Positions 1 through 5,592 of a DNA stretch of 5,679 nucleotides are shown one piece after another. Position numbers and translations under genes: made by a program. How positions within the stretch are numbered: position 1 is the stretch's first letter; the number at the start of each line of letters is the position of its first letter. The notes beneath the pieces are model-generated. The model had not been told where the DNA came from. It searched no databases and saw only the letters and a program-made list of their open reading frames with translations. Source of the DNA: WS-11 sp035275545 (GTDB lineage: Bacteria; Eisenbacteria; RBG-16-71-46); the NCBI GenBank assembly GCA_035275545.1, contig DATEMP010000181.1, positions 1-5,679 on the forward strand, read 5' to 3'.

Positions 1-2
1 TC

Positions 3-146
3 TCGCCGGACCTGGCCCGGGCGGCGGCCGCCGACCGCGGTGCCCACGACCTGGGCGACGCCGTGCGGCGCAACGCGCGGCTCATCGGCTACCTGGATTG
101 CGCCGACGCCGGCGTGGTCCGCAACCACAACCGTCCGGAGGATTGA
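3..146 (+). CDS. C-terminal fragment of an unidentified protein (5' end outside window)
   Basis: A frame open from the window edge ends at TGA 144-146 and encodes about 47 residues. It contains a helical-looking stretch (DLGDAVRRNARLIGYLDC) followed by a short tail ending in RPED. I do not recognise the family. It is taken as real because its stop overlaps the next gene's start (TGATG, 144-148), the usual arrangement of translationally coupled genes, and because its codons use G/C at third positions like the neighbouring genes. It probably belongs to the same operon as the beta-propeller gene. The alternative is that it is chance open frame, which is common at this GC content. The missing upstream sequence would settle it. 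Confidence 0.6.
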   Translation, partial: SPDLARAAAADRGAHDLGDAVRRNARLIGYLDCADAGVVRNHNRPED

Positions 147-1159
147 TGCGCAGTCTCCCCCTGGTGCTCGCGATGCTGGCTGCCGGCGAGACCGGCGAAG
201 CGCTGGCCGACCTGCTGATCGTGCTCGACAAGTCGGACCACGAGGCGGTGCTGGTCGACCCGGGGACGCTCAAGGCGGTGGCGCGCATGCCCACCGGGCG
301 GGGCCCGCACGAGGTGGCGGTGTCGCCCGACGGGCGCTACGCGTACGTGTCGAACTACGGCATGTACAACGTGTTCAAGGAGGGCCAGCGGGTCGACGAG
401 CCCGGCCACACCATCACGGTGCTCGATCTGGACGCGCGTGCCGTCAAGGACACCTTCGACCTCGGCACCTACGCCAAGCCGCACGGGATCGTGGTGAGCC
501 GCGACGGGAAGCGGCTGTGGGTCACCTGCGAGGCCTCGCAGGCGGTGGTGGAGCTGGATGCCGGCAACGGCGCGATCCTCGCCGCCTGGCAGACCGCCCA
601 GCAGACCAGCCACATGATCGTGCCCTCCGCGGACGAGGCGAAGCTGTTCGTTGCCAACATCCGCTCGGGGAGCGCCACCATCATCGAGCGCGCCTCGGGC
701 AAGGTGACCACGCTGGCTACCGCACCCGGCGCCGAGGGGATCGATCTCACCCCGGACGGCCGCGAGGTGTGGGTGACGAACCGCGCCGACAGCTCGATCT
801 CGGTCATCGACGTGGCGCGCGACTCGGTGGTGGAGAAGATCCCGAGCGGCGGGCGGATGCCGATCCGGGTCAAGTTCACGCCCGACGGGCGGGAGGCGTG
901 GGTGTCGTGCGCGGAAGGCAACGTGGTGACGGTGTTCGACGCGCACACCCGGGGTCAGCTCGCCACCATCCCGGTGGGCGCGGTCCCGGTGGGCATCCAG
1001 ATGGCGCCCGACGGCCAGCGCGCCTACGTCGCCAATACGAACGACGACCTGGTCACGGTCATGGACGTGAAGGCCCGCAAGGTGGTCGGCACCTTCACCA
1101 CCGGCAACGAGCCCGACGGCATGGCGTGGAAGCCGGGGGGATCGAAGCGCGCCCGCTGA
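146..1159 (+). CDS. YVTN-type beta-propeller repeat protein, probably exported
   Basis: The 337-residue product is built of repeated PDG-x3-[VA]-[WY]-V-[SATN] units, the hallmark of YVTN/cytochrome-d1-like propellers. Copies lie at residues 61-70 (PDGRYAYVSN), 119-128, 162-171, 203-212, 246-255 and 288-297. Spacing is 41-43 residues except for a 58-residue first interval, which holds an inserted loop (about 71-88). The last unit (PDGMAW, 323-328) is cut short. With the N-terminal strands this suggests six to seven blades. Residues 1-21 (hydrophobic run LPLVLAMLAA, then ALA) resemble a signal peptide, although GETGE inside it is unusual, so a periplasmic location is likely but not certain. ATG 146 is chosen because GGAGG lies at 137-141 and the start overlaps the upstream stop. 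An in-frame start at 98 would add an Arg-rich tail and is disfavoured. No catalytic residues or haem-binding motif are visible. These propellers are often scaffolds, and the specific role is unknown. Confidence 0.92.
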   Translation: MRSLPLVLAMLAAGETGEALADLLIVLDKSDHEAVLVDPGTLKAVARMPTGRGPHEVAVSPDGRYAYVSNYGMYNVFKEGQRVDEPGHTITVLDLDARAVKDTFDLGTYAKPHGIVVSRDGKRLWVTCEASQAVVELDAGNGAILAAWQTAQQTSHMIVPSADEAKLFVANIRSGSATIIERASGKVTTLATAPGAEGIDLTPDGREVWVTNRADSSISVIDVARDSVVEKIPSGGRMPIRVKFTPDGREAWVSCAEGNVVTVFDAHTRGQLATIPVGAVPVGIQMAPDGQRAYVANTNDDLVTVMDVKARKVVGTFTTGNEPDGMAWKPGGSKRAR

Positions 1160-1174
1160 GGCGCGCCCCGGTCG

Positions 1175-1975
1175 CTACCAGCGTCGGATCGTGAACGCGA
1201 CGCGCCCCATGAGCACCGGAATGCGCGTGCGAACCGGGGTTTCGGGGGTGGCCACAGCCCCTTCGAGGCCCGGCGTGGTCGCGGCGGTGGTCGACGGCTG
1301 CCGGAACACCGACTTGTGGGTCGCCCCCACGCTCAGGTTCAGCACCCCGAAGCCCAGCTCGCGGCTGAAGAACGCCCAGTGCTCGAGCCGCATGCTGCGC
1401 CGCGAGACCGCGCTCTGGAGATCCTGACCGCCCAGGGTGATGTACTCGGTCGGATAGTCCTGCCGGAACTCCCACACCCACTCGACCCCCTGGGTGCGCG
1501 CGGGGAACCGGCGCTGCGAGCTCACGAACCGCTGGGTGACCCGCACCTTGGGGAGCTCGCCCTCCTGGCACACCACCCCGGCCTGGGTATGGAAGAGCGT
1601 CAGGTATTTGCCGGGGTTCTGGCTGGGCCGGCCGCGCCAGTACCAGTCCTGGTGGAGCTCGAATGCGACTCCCGAACCCTCGCCGGGGCGTGCGAAGAAC
1701 GTGACCATCGGGTAGCGGTCGATGTCCCGGTCCATGTCCTGCCGGGCGTTGATGTAGCCCATGCCGAGGCTGGTCTGGCCGTGGCTGTCGAACGAGCCGG
1801 CGAACAGGGCGTCCCCGCGGCTGATCCGCGCCTGGAGGGCGGTGCCGCGGTTGAACTCGGAGCTGAACGAGGTCTCGTTGTAGCCCGTGGACAGGGTGAA
1901 GGACTCGCTGTCGGCGCGGACCTGGGAGGCGAGGAGGAGGCCGAGCGCGGCCATCAGGAAAGGCAGATGGCGCAT
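1175..1975 (-). CDS. Secreted, probably outer-membrane beta-barrel protein of unknown family
   Basis: The 266-residue product starts with a good Sec signal peptide: MRH, a hydrophobic core (LPFLMAALGLLLAS), then VRA-DS with likely cleavage after residue 21. The mature part is rich in aromatic and alternating polar/non-polar residues (for example WYWRG at 111-115, VEWVWEF at 164-170). It has one Cys (136), a Thr/Pro/Ala-rich loop (about 228-250), and ends in a strand finishing with Trp (GRVAFTIRRW, 257-266). A terminal aromatic in a C-terminal strand resembles the signal read by the outer-membrane assembly machinery. The start at 1975 is set by GGAGG (complement of 1981-1985) five bases upstream. 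An upstream in-frame ATG at 2056 would bury the signal peptide. The gene converges on the propeller gene with a 15-base gap and no obvious terminator. I do not recognise a family. A soluble periplasmic beta protein is the main alternative. Confidence 0.75.
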   Translation of the reverse strand: MRHLPFLMAALGLLLASQVRADSESFTLSTGYNETSFSSEFNRGTALQARISRGDALFAGSFDSHGQTSLGMGYINARQDMDRDIDRYPMVTFFARPGEGSGVAFELHQDWYWRGRPSQNPGKYLTLFHTQAGVVCQEGELPKVRVTQRFVSSQRRFPARTQGVEWVWEFRQDYPTEYITLGGQDLQSAVSRRSMRLEHWAFFSRELGFGVLNLSVGATHKSVFRQPSTTAATTPGLEGAVATPETPVRTRIPVLMGRVAFTIRRW

Positions 1976-2119
1976 GGCGACCTCCGAATGGTATTCCGCA
2001 CGGTACGGGACAAATGCGATTGATACAAGTCTAGCGCGCACGTATTTGCTTTCCACATTTATTTGTATTTCGCCAAAGCGCGCGGCCCGCGGCCCGGAAC
2101 GGAATCACCCCATCGGCCG
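1976..2119 (-). promoter_or_regulatory. AT-rich intergenic region, likely promoter of the secreted-protein gene
   Basis: This 144-base gap separates two minus-strand genes. In bases 2011-2070, 38 of 60 are A or T, in sharp contrast to the GC-rich surroundings. On the minus strand a possible sigma-70-type promoter is TGGAAA, a 16-base spacer, then TAGACT (complement of 2028-2033), each four of six matches. The plus strand shows GTATTT twice, at 2042-2047 and 2065-2070, 23 bases apart, which could be an operator. Near 2080-2095 GGCC repeats could form a short GC hairpin after the upstream gene, but no U-tract follows, so I do not call a terminator. The AT-richness is solid; the exact promoter is tentative. 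Confidence 0.4.
1981..1985 (-). promoter_or_regulatory. Shine-Dalgarno site fixing the start of the secreted-protein gene
   Basis: On the minus strand the sequence reads GGAGGTCGCC immediately before ATG 1975-1973, giving a perfect GGAGG with a five-base spacer. This selects the start that places a signal peptide at the very N-terminus. Confidence 0.8.
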
Positions 2120-3109
2120 CTACAAGGGATCACCTCGCAAGATGGCGGCCAGCGCCGAGGCACTCAGGTTGCCGCCCGAGACGATGCAGGCGATGCGGCC
2201 CTGGCCGGCGCGTCCGGAGAGCGCGGCCGCCACCGGGGTGGCCCCGGCGCCCTCGGCCAGCACCCGATGACGCTCGAGGAGCAGGCGTATCGCACGCGCC
2301 ACCTCGTCCAGGGACATCACCAGCGAGCCCGCCAGCAGCCGCCGGGCGAGCGGCCACATCTCGGGTAGCAGGAACGGGCTGCCGATCCCGTCCACGAAGC
2401 TGGGTGTATAGGCGACGGTCTGGGGGGTTCCCGCCGCCAGCGAGGGCGCGAGCGGGGCCGCCGTCTCCACCTCGCAGGCCAGGACGCGGACCTCGGGGCG
2501 GACCGCCCGGACCGCGGACGCGATGCCGCACGAGAGGCCGCCGCCCCCGAAGGGGACGACGATCGTGTCGACCTGGGGGAGGTCCTCCAGCACCTCGAGG
2601 CCGATCGTGCCGTTGCCGGCCATGACCGCCGGGTCGCTCACCGAGTGAACGAAGAACCCCTCCATACCGGGATGCCGGTGGGTGCGGAGGATCTCGAACC
2701 ATTCCGCGAACGGCACCTTGACCACCCGCATACCGAGCCGGGCCAGCGGGCCGAGCTTGGCATCGGGTGCGTGATCCGGGACCACGGCGGTACACTGCAG
2801 CCCGAGGCGTCGCGCCTGCCATGCGACGCCCTGCGCCATGTTGCCGGCGCTGGCGGTCCACACGCCGCGCGCGAGCTGTTCGGGGGACGCGAGCGCGATC
2901 GCATTGGTGGCGCCGCGGATCTTGAACGAGCCGACCGGCTGGAGGTTCTCGAGCTTGAGGAAGATCTCCGCGGGAGCGTCGTCGACGTTGAGCCGCACCA
3001 GCGGCGTGCGCAGCGCTGCGCCGGCGATGCGCGTGCGCGCGTCGCGGATGGCTTCGAGAGGAATGGCCCCGTCGAAGGGTGTCACTGCCGAGGTTGTGGG
3101 GGTGGCCAC
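2120..3109 (-). CDS. PLP-dependent threonine/serine ammonia-lyase-like enzyme (fold type II)
   Basis: The 329-residue product has the full set of fold-type II motifs: GSFKIRGA (60-67) with Lys63 as the expected Schiff-base lysine, SAGNMAQG (87-94) for substrate binding, the GGGGL phosphate loop (188-192), and SGGN (311-314), whose Ser contacts the PLP ring nitrogen. The family removes ammonia from threonine, serine or related hydroxy-amino acids to give 2-oxo acids. No C-terminal ACT domain follows, so it resembles the short catabolic enzymes (about 320-330 residues) rather than long IlvA. Two points are unusual: Met91 replaces the His common in SAGNHAQ, and Ala88 sits where serine racemase has its catalytic Ser. 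GTG 3109 is chosen because the following sequence leads into IPLEAIRDARTRI, which aligns with the usual family start, and because a -10 element lies 7 bases upstream. GTG 3085 is possible. The frame continues upstream antisense to the next gene and was not used. Substrate is unknown. Confidence 0.92.
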   Translation of the reverse strand: MATPTTSAVTPFDGAIPLEAIRDARTRIAGAALRTPLVRLNVDDAPAEIFLKLENLQPVGSFKIRGATNAIALASPEQLARGVWTASAGNMAQGVAWQARRLGLQCTAVVPDHAPDAKLGPLARLGMRVVKVPFAEWFEILRTHRHPGMEGFFVHSVSDPAVMAGNGTIGLEVLEDLPQVDTIVVPFGGGGLSCGIASAVRAVRPEVRVLACEVETAAPLAPSLAAGTPQTVAYTPSFVDGIGSPFLLPEMWPLARRLLAGSLVMSLDEVARAIRLLLERHRVLAEGAGATPVAAALSGRAGQGRIACIVSGGNLSASALAAILRGDPL

Positions 3110-3116
3110 GCCGCGA

Positions 3117-3144
3117 AGTTTAGCGGACCCTCCCCGCACGGCAA
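3117..3144 (-). promoter_or_regulatory. Predicted promoter of the minus-strand ammonia-lyase, likely leaderless
   Basis: On the minus strand TTGCCG (complement of 3139-3144) is followed by a 16-base spacer and TAAACT (complement of 3117-3122). Each matches four of six consensus bases. Only seven bases separate TAAACT from GTG 3109, which places the expected transcript start at or one base before the start codon. No Shine-Dalgarno sequence precedes the GTG at a workable distance. The -35 overlaps the AAGGA ribosome binding site (3143-3147) of the divergent plus-strand gene. This is prediction from sequence alone. Confidence 0.45.
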
Positions 3145-3157
3145 GGAAATCGCACGC

Positions 3158-4150
3158 GTGATCCCACTTTCTGACATTTCGTTGGCGGCCGGGCGTCTGA
3201 AGGGTCGCATCCACCGGACGCCGATGCTCGGCTCCCGCACCCTCGGCGACCGCGCCGGTGTCCGCCTCGCCCTCAAGTGCGAGTGCTTCCAGAAGACCGG
3301 CTCCTTCAAGCCGCGCGGGGCGCTCAACAAGGTGCTCAGCCTCGGTTCCGAGGAGCTGGGACGCGGCATCGTCACGGTCTCGGCCGGCAACCACGCCCAG
3401 GCGGTGGCCTGGGCGGCGCGCGAGGCCGGCACCCCGTGCGTGGTGGTCATGCCGCGCGAGGCGCCGCGCGCCAAGCTCGCCGCGGTACGCGGCTACGGCG
3501 CCGAGATCGTCGCCCACGAGGACCGCGCGACGCTCTTCGACCGCCTCGAGGAGGTGCGGCGGGAGCGTGGGATGACGTTCGTCCACCCCTTCGACGACCC
3601 GGTCGGGCTCGCGGGCGCGGGCACCGTCGGGCTCGAGATCGTGGAGGACGCGCCGGGCCTCGAGGTGGTCGTGGTTCCGGCCGGCGGCGGAGGGCTGCTC
3701 GCCGGGGTCACGAGCGCGGTGAAGCAGCTCGCCCCGCACGTCCGGGTGATCGCGGTCGAGCTCGAGGAGGGGCCGGGCTTCGGCCCGGCGCTCGCAGCCG
3801 GCAAGCCGGTCCCGGTGCCGCGGCCCCCGGGCACCCTCGCCGACGGGCTCACGCCGCCGTTCGTGGGCGCGATCCCGCTCGAGATCGCGCGGACCGCGGT
3901 GGACGCGCTGGTCACGGTGACCGAGGAGGAGATCCGCGAGGCGATGCGGCTGCTCGTGACCCGCGCCAAGCTGTTCGTCGAGGGGGCGGGGGCGGCGGCG
4001 ACCGCCGCACTCCTGGCCGGCAAGGTGAAGGCCCCCGCGGGCGCGCGCGTGGTGGCGATCGTCTCGGGCGGCAACATCGACGCGGAACGGTTGTTCGAGG
4101 TGTTCGAGGCCCCTGCGGCCGCGGGCGCCGGCGTGCGACGGGAGGGATGA
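3158..4150 (+). CDS. PLP-dependent ammonia-lyase, serine racemase/threonine dehydratase family
   Basis: The 330-residue product shows KCECFQKTGSFKPRGA (40-55) with Lys51 as the expected PLP lysine, SAGNHAQ (75-81), the phosphate loop GGGGLLAG (176-183) and SGGN (303-306). The KCE-x-FQKTGSFK wording and the TVTEEEI segment (253-259) are closer to eukaryotic-type serine racemase and hydroxyaspartate dehydratase than to long IlvA. However, Ala76 occupies the position of the racemase catalytic Ser (SSGN in human enzyme, SAGN here), and the metal-site Asp position is Gly207. Deamination is therefore more likely than racemisation. No ACT domain is present. GTG 3158 is preferred: AAGGA (3143-3147) lies 10 bases upstream and the protein then starts IPLSDI, as the family does. 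It is paralogous to the divergent gene and sits two bases before a mu-crystallin-type gene, which suggests an operon in which the imine product is reduced. Substrate is not determinable here. Confidence 0.93.
   Translation: MIPLSDISLAAGRLKGRIHRTPMLGSRTLGDRAGVRLALKCECFQKTGSFKPRGALNKVLSLGSEELGRGIVTVSAGNHAQAVAWAAREAGTPCVVVMPREAPRAKLAAVRGYGAEIVAHEDRATLFDRLEEVRRERGMTFVHPFDDPVGLAGAGTVGLEIVEDAPGLEVVVVPAGGGGLLAGVTSAVKQLAPHVRVIAVELEEGPGFGPALAAGKPVPVPRPPGTLADGLTPPFVGAIPLEIARTAVDALVTVTEEEIREAMRLLVTRAKLFVEGAGAAATAALLAGKVKAPAGARVVAIVSGGNIDAERLFEVFEAPAAAGAGVRREG
3772..3789 (+). other. Perfect UUCG tetraloop hairpin inside coding sequence
   Basis: GCCGGGC (3772-3778), loop TTCG, then GCCCGGC (3783-3789) forms a seven-pair perfect stem closed by C(UUCG)G, among the most stable RNA tetraloops. 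It encodes GPGFGPA of the ammonia-lyase. No U-tract follows, so it is not a standard terminator. Confidence 0.6.
4141..4146 (+). promoter_or_regulatory. Shine-Dalgarno site choosing between two starts of the mu-crystallin-type gene
   Basis: GGAGGG lies directly against ATG 4147, which overlaps the upstream stop (ATGA), but is well spaced (six bases) from ATG 4153. The second ATG is therefore preferred. The site lies within the last codons of the upstream gene, consistent with coupled translation. Confidence 0.65.
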
Positions 4151-4152
4151 GG

Positions 4153-5196
4153 ATGCGGGTCATCACGCAGAGCGAGGTCGGCAGCCTGCTGCCCATGGAC
4201 GAGTGCATGGACGTGATGCGCGACGCGCTCATGACCCTGGCGCGCGGCGACGCGGTGCTCCCGCTCCGGAACATGGTGCGGCTGCCCGAGCGGCCCGGGC
4301 CCGAGCCGGGGCAGCCGGGGCCGCCCACGGGGCTGCTCGGCCTGATGCCCGCCTATCTCGGGTCGCCGGCCGTGATCGGCCTCAAGGTGGTCACCGTCAT
4401 GCCGGGCAACCACGGCACCGCGTACGATTCCCACCAGGGCGCGGTCATGATCTTCGAGGTCGAGCACGGCTGCCCGCTCGCGGTCATCGACGCCTCGTCG
4501 ATCACCGCGATCCGGACTGCGGCAGTGAGCGGTGTCGCGACCCGGCTGCTGGCGCGCGAGGACGCGGGCGACCTGGCCCTCCTGGGCTCGGGAACCCAGG
4601 CGGTGACCCACCTCGAGGCGATGCGGGTGGCGCGGTCCCTGCGGCGGGTCCGCGTGTGGAGCCGCGACCCGGAGCGGGCGCGGGCGTTTGCCGAGCGGGA
4701 GGGGGCACGACAGGGGCTCTCGGTCGAGGTCGCGTCCACGGCGCGCGCGGCCGTCGACGGCGCCGATCTCGTCTGTACCACGACCGCGGCGCGCGAGCCG
4801 GTGCTCGAGGGCGCGTGGCTCGCGCCCGGCGTGCACATCAACGCCGTTGGGGCATGCTTCAAGGACACGCGCGAGCTGGACACCGCGGCGGTGGCGGCGT
4901 GCCGGCTCTATGTGGACCGGCGGGAGTCGACCATGAACGAGTCGGGCGACTTCCTGATGGCGCGGGCCGAGGGCGCGATCACCGACGCGCACATCGTCGG
5001 GGAGCTGGGCGAAGCCCTGCTGGGCTCCGTGCCGGGCCGGCGCGCGCCGCACGAGCGCACGCTCTTCAAGTCGCTCGGGATCGCGATCGAGGATCTGGCC
5101 GCCGCGCACCACATCTGGCGCAAGGCCGAGCAGCTCGACCAGGGCACCGCGGTCGAGTTCGGCGGCCTGCGCCCCGAGGTCCAGGCCGCGCGCTGA
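4153..5196 (+). CDS. Ornithine cyclodeaminase/mu-crystallin family NAD(P)-dependent oxidoreductase
   Basis: The 347-residue product has the family signature: GLKVV (76-80) with the conserved substrate Lys78, IDASSITAIRTAAVSGVAT (112-130) with Arg121, and a Rossmann loop GSGTQA (145-150) followed by a cofactor-binding fold that includes RVWSRDPERA (167-176). The position of the catalytic Asp of true ornithine cyclodeaminase (in G-x-D-x-PGKTEL) reads VGACFKDTREL (232-242), so that Asp is missing. This resembles ketimine reductases of the mu-crystallin branch, so an imine reductase or amino-acid dehydrogenase role is favoured. A Pro/Gly-rich stretch (45-60) is longer than I would expect in the N-terminal region. 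ATG 4153 is chosen over 4147 on ribosome-binding-site spacing. It begins two bases after the ammonia-lyase stop, which strongly suggests co-transcription. The protein is probably a cytosolic dimer, as the family usually is. NAD versus NADP preference was not resolved. Confidence 0.94.
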   Translation: MRVITQSEVGSLLPMDECMDVMRDALMTLARGDAVLPLRNMVRLPERPGPEPGQPGPPTGLLGLMPAYLGSPAVIGLKVVTVMPGNHGTAYDSHQGAVMIFEVEHGCPLAVIDASSITAIRTAAVSGVATRLLAREDAGDLALLGSGTQAVTHLEAMRVARSLRRVRVWSRDPERARAFAEREGARQGLSVEVASTARAAVDGADLVCTTTAAREPVLEGAWLAPGVHINAVGACFKDTRELDTAAVAACRLYVDRRESTMNESGDFLMARAEGAITDAHIVGELGEALLGSVPGRRAPHERTLFKSLGIAIEDLAAAHHIWRKAEQLDQGTAVEFGGLRPEVQAAR

Positions 5197-5586
5197 TCAG
5201 GGCCGGCGAACCCCGACGCACCAGAGCTCGGCGTCGCGTAGCTCGACCTGGAGCGCCGTGAGCCGCGCGCCCACGCAGGGTCCGTCGACGCACTCGCCGG
5301 ACTCGGGCCGGTAGCGGGCCCCGTGGTGGCAACAGACCAGCGCGTCGTACGCCTCGTCGAAAAACCGCGCATCCCCGAAGTCGAGCTGCAGGGACTGATG
5401 CCGGCAGGTATTGAGGTACGCGTAGGCCTCACCGTGATACCGCACCGCGAACGCATCGCGCGAGACCCCGTCCACCACCACCGTGAACCGCGCCCCATCC
5501 CCTTCGCGCAGCTTCCGGGCGTCCGGGAGAATGCGCACAGCATCGAAAGGCGCTGAAAAGGGAGGTGTCGACTCTTGGTTTTGCAC
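5197..5586 (-). CDS. Small stand-alone Rieske [2Fe-2S] protein
   Basis: The 129-residue product contains a Rieske cluster motif: C61-R-H63 and C85-C-H-H88, followed by GARY and SGECVDGPCVGARL (96-109), a stretch typical of small Rieske ferredoxins. Two Cys and two His ligate the 2Fe-2S cluster used for electron transfer. The gap between the two ligand pairs is 21 residues, longer than the usual 15-17, through an insertion around DFGDARFFDEAYD. No signal peptide or membrane helix is visible, so it is probably cytosolic, either a ferredoxin partner of an oxygenase or a NirD-like subunit; no partner is in the window. GTG 5586 is chosen because TATACT lies six bases upstream. The open frame continues to GTG 5643 and beyond, but this would add a Pro/Gly-rich tail crossing that -10 element. 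Its stop directly abuts the stop of the convergent gene. Confidence 0.87.
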   Translation of the reverse strand: MQNQESTPPFSAPFDAVRILPDARKLREGDGARFTVVVDGVSRDAFAVRYHGEAYAYLNTCRHQSLQLDFGDARFFDEAYDALVCCHHGARYRPESGECVDGPCVGARLTALQVELRDAELWCVGVRRP

Positions 5587-5592
5587 GCGCCC

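Noticed and set aside
1160..1174. Terminator between the converging propeller and secreted-protein genes
   Set aside because: The 15 bases contain the palindrome GGCGCGCC but no stem-loop with a T-run on either strand.
40..1194. Plus-strand open frame overlapping the beta-propeller gene
   Set aside because: Its product is Arg/Gly-rich without motifs. The overlapping frame encodes clear YVTN repeats.
1316..2023. Plus-strand open frame over the secreted-protein gene
   Set aside because: It has no signal peptide, motif or ribosome binding site, while the minus strand has a signal peptide and a perfect GGAGG.
3110..3739. In-frame upstream extension of the minus-strand ammonia-lyase
   Set aside because: It runs antisense through the well-supported plus-strand paralogue, has no family resemblance, and only reflects lack of stops at high GC. 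The conserved family N-terminus begins just after 3109.
3277..4152. Long N-terminal extension of the mu-crystallin-type protein
   Set aside because: It overlaps the ammonia-lyase in another frame and is compositionally biased. A ribosome binding site supports 4153, and the remaining length suits the family.
3493..5112. Long minus-strand open frame across the plus-strand ammonia-lyase and mu-crystallin-type genes
   Set aside because: The translation is low-complexity Arg/Pro/Ala-rich with no motifs, and the opposite strand encodes two complete conserved enzymes.
3158..5196. Naming the pair eutB-eutC or bhcB-bhcD
   Set aside because: The families match, but no specific diagnostic residues could be checked and the partner pathway genes are not in the window.
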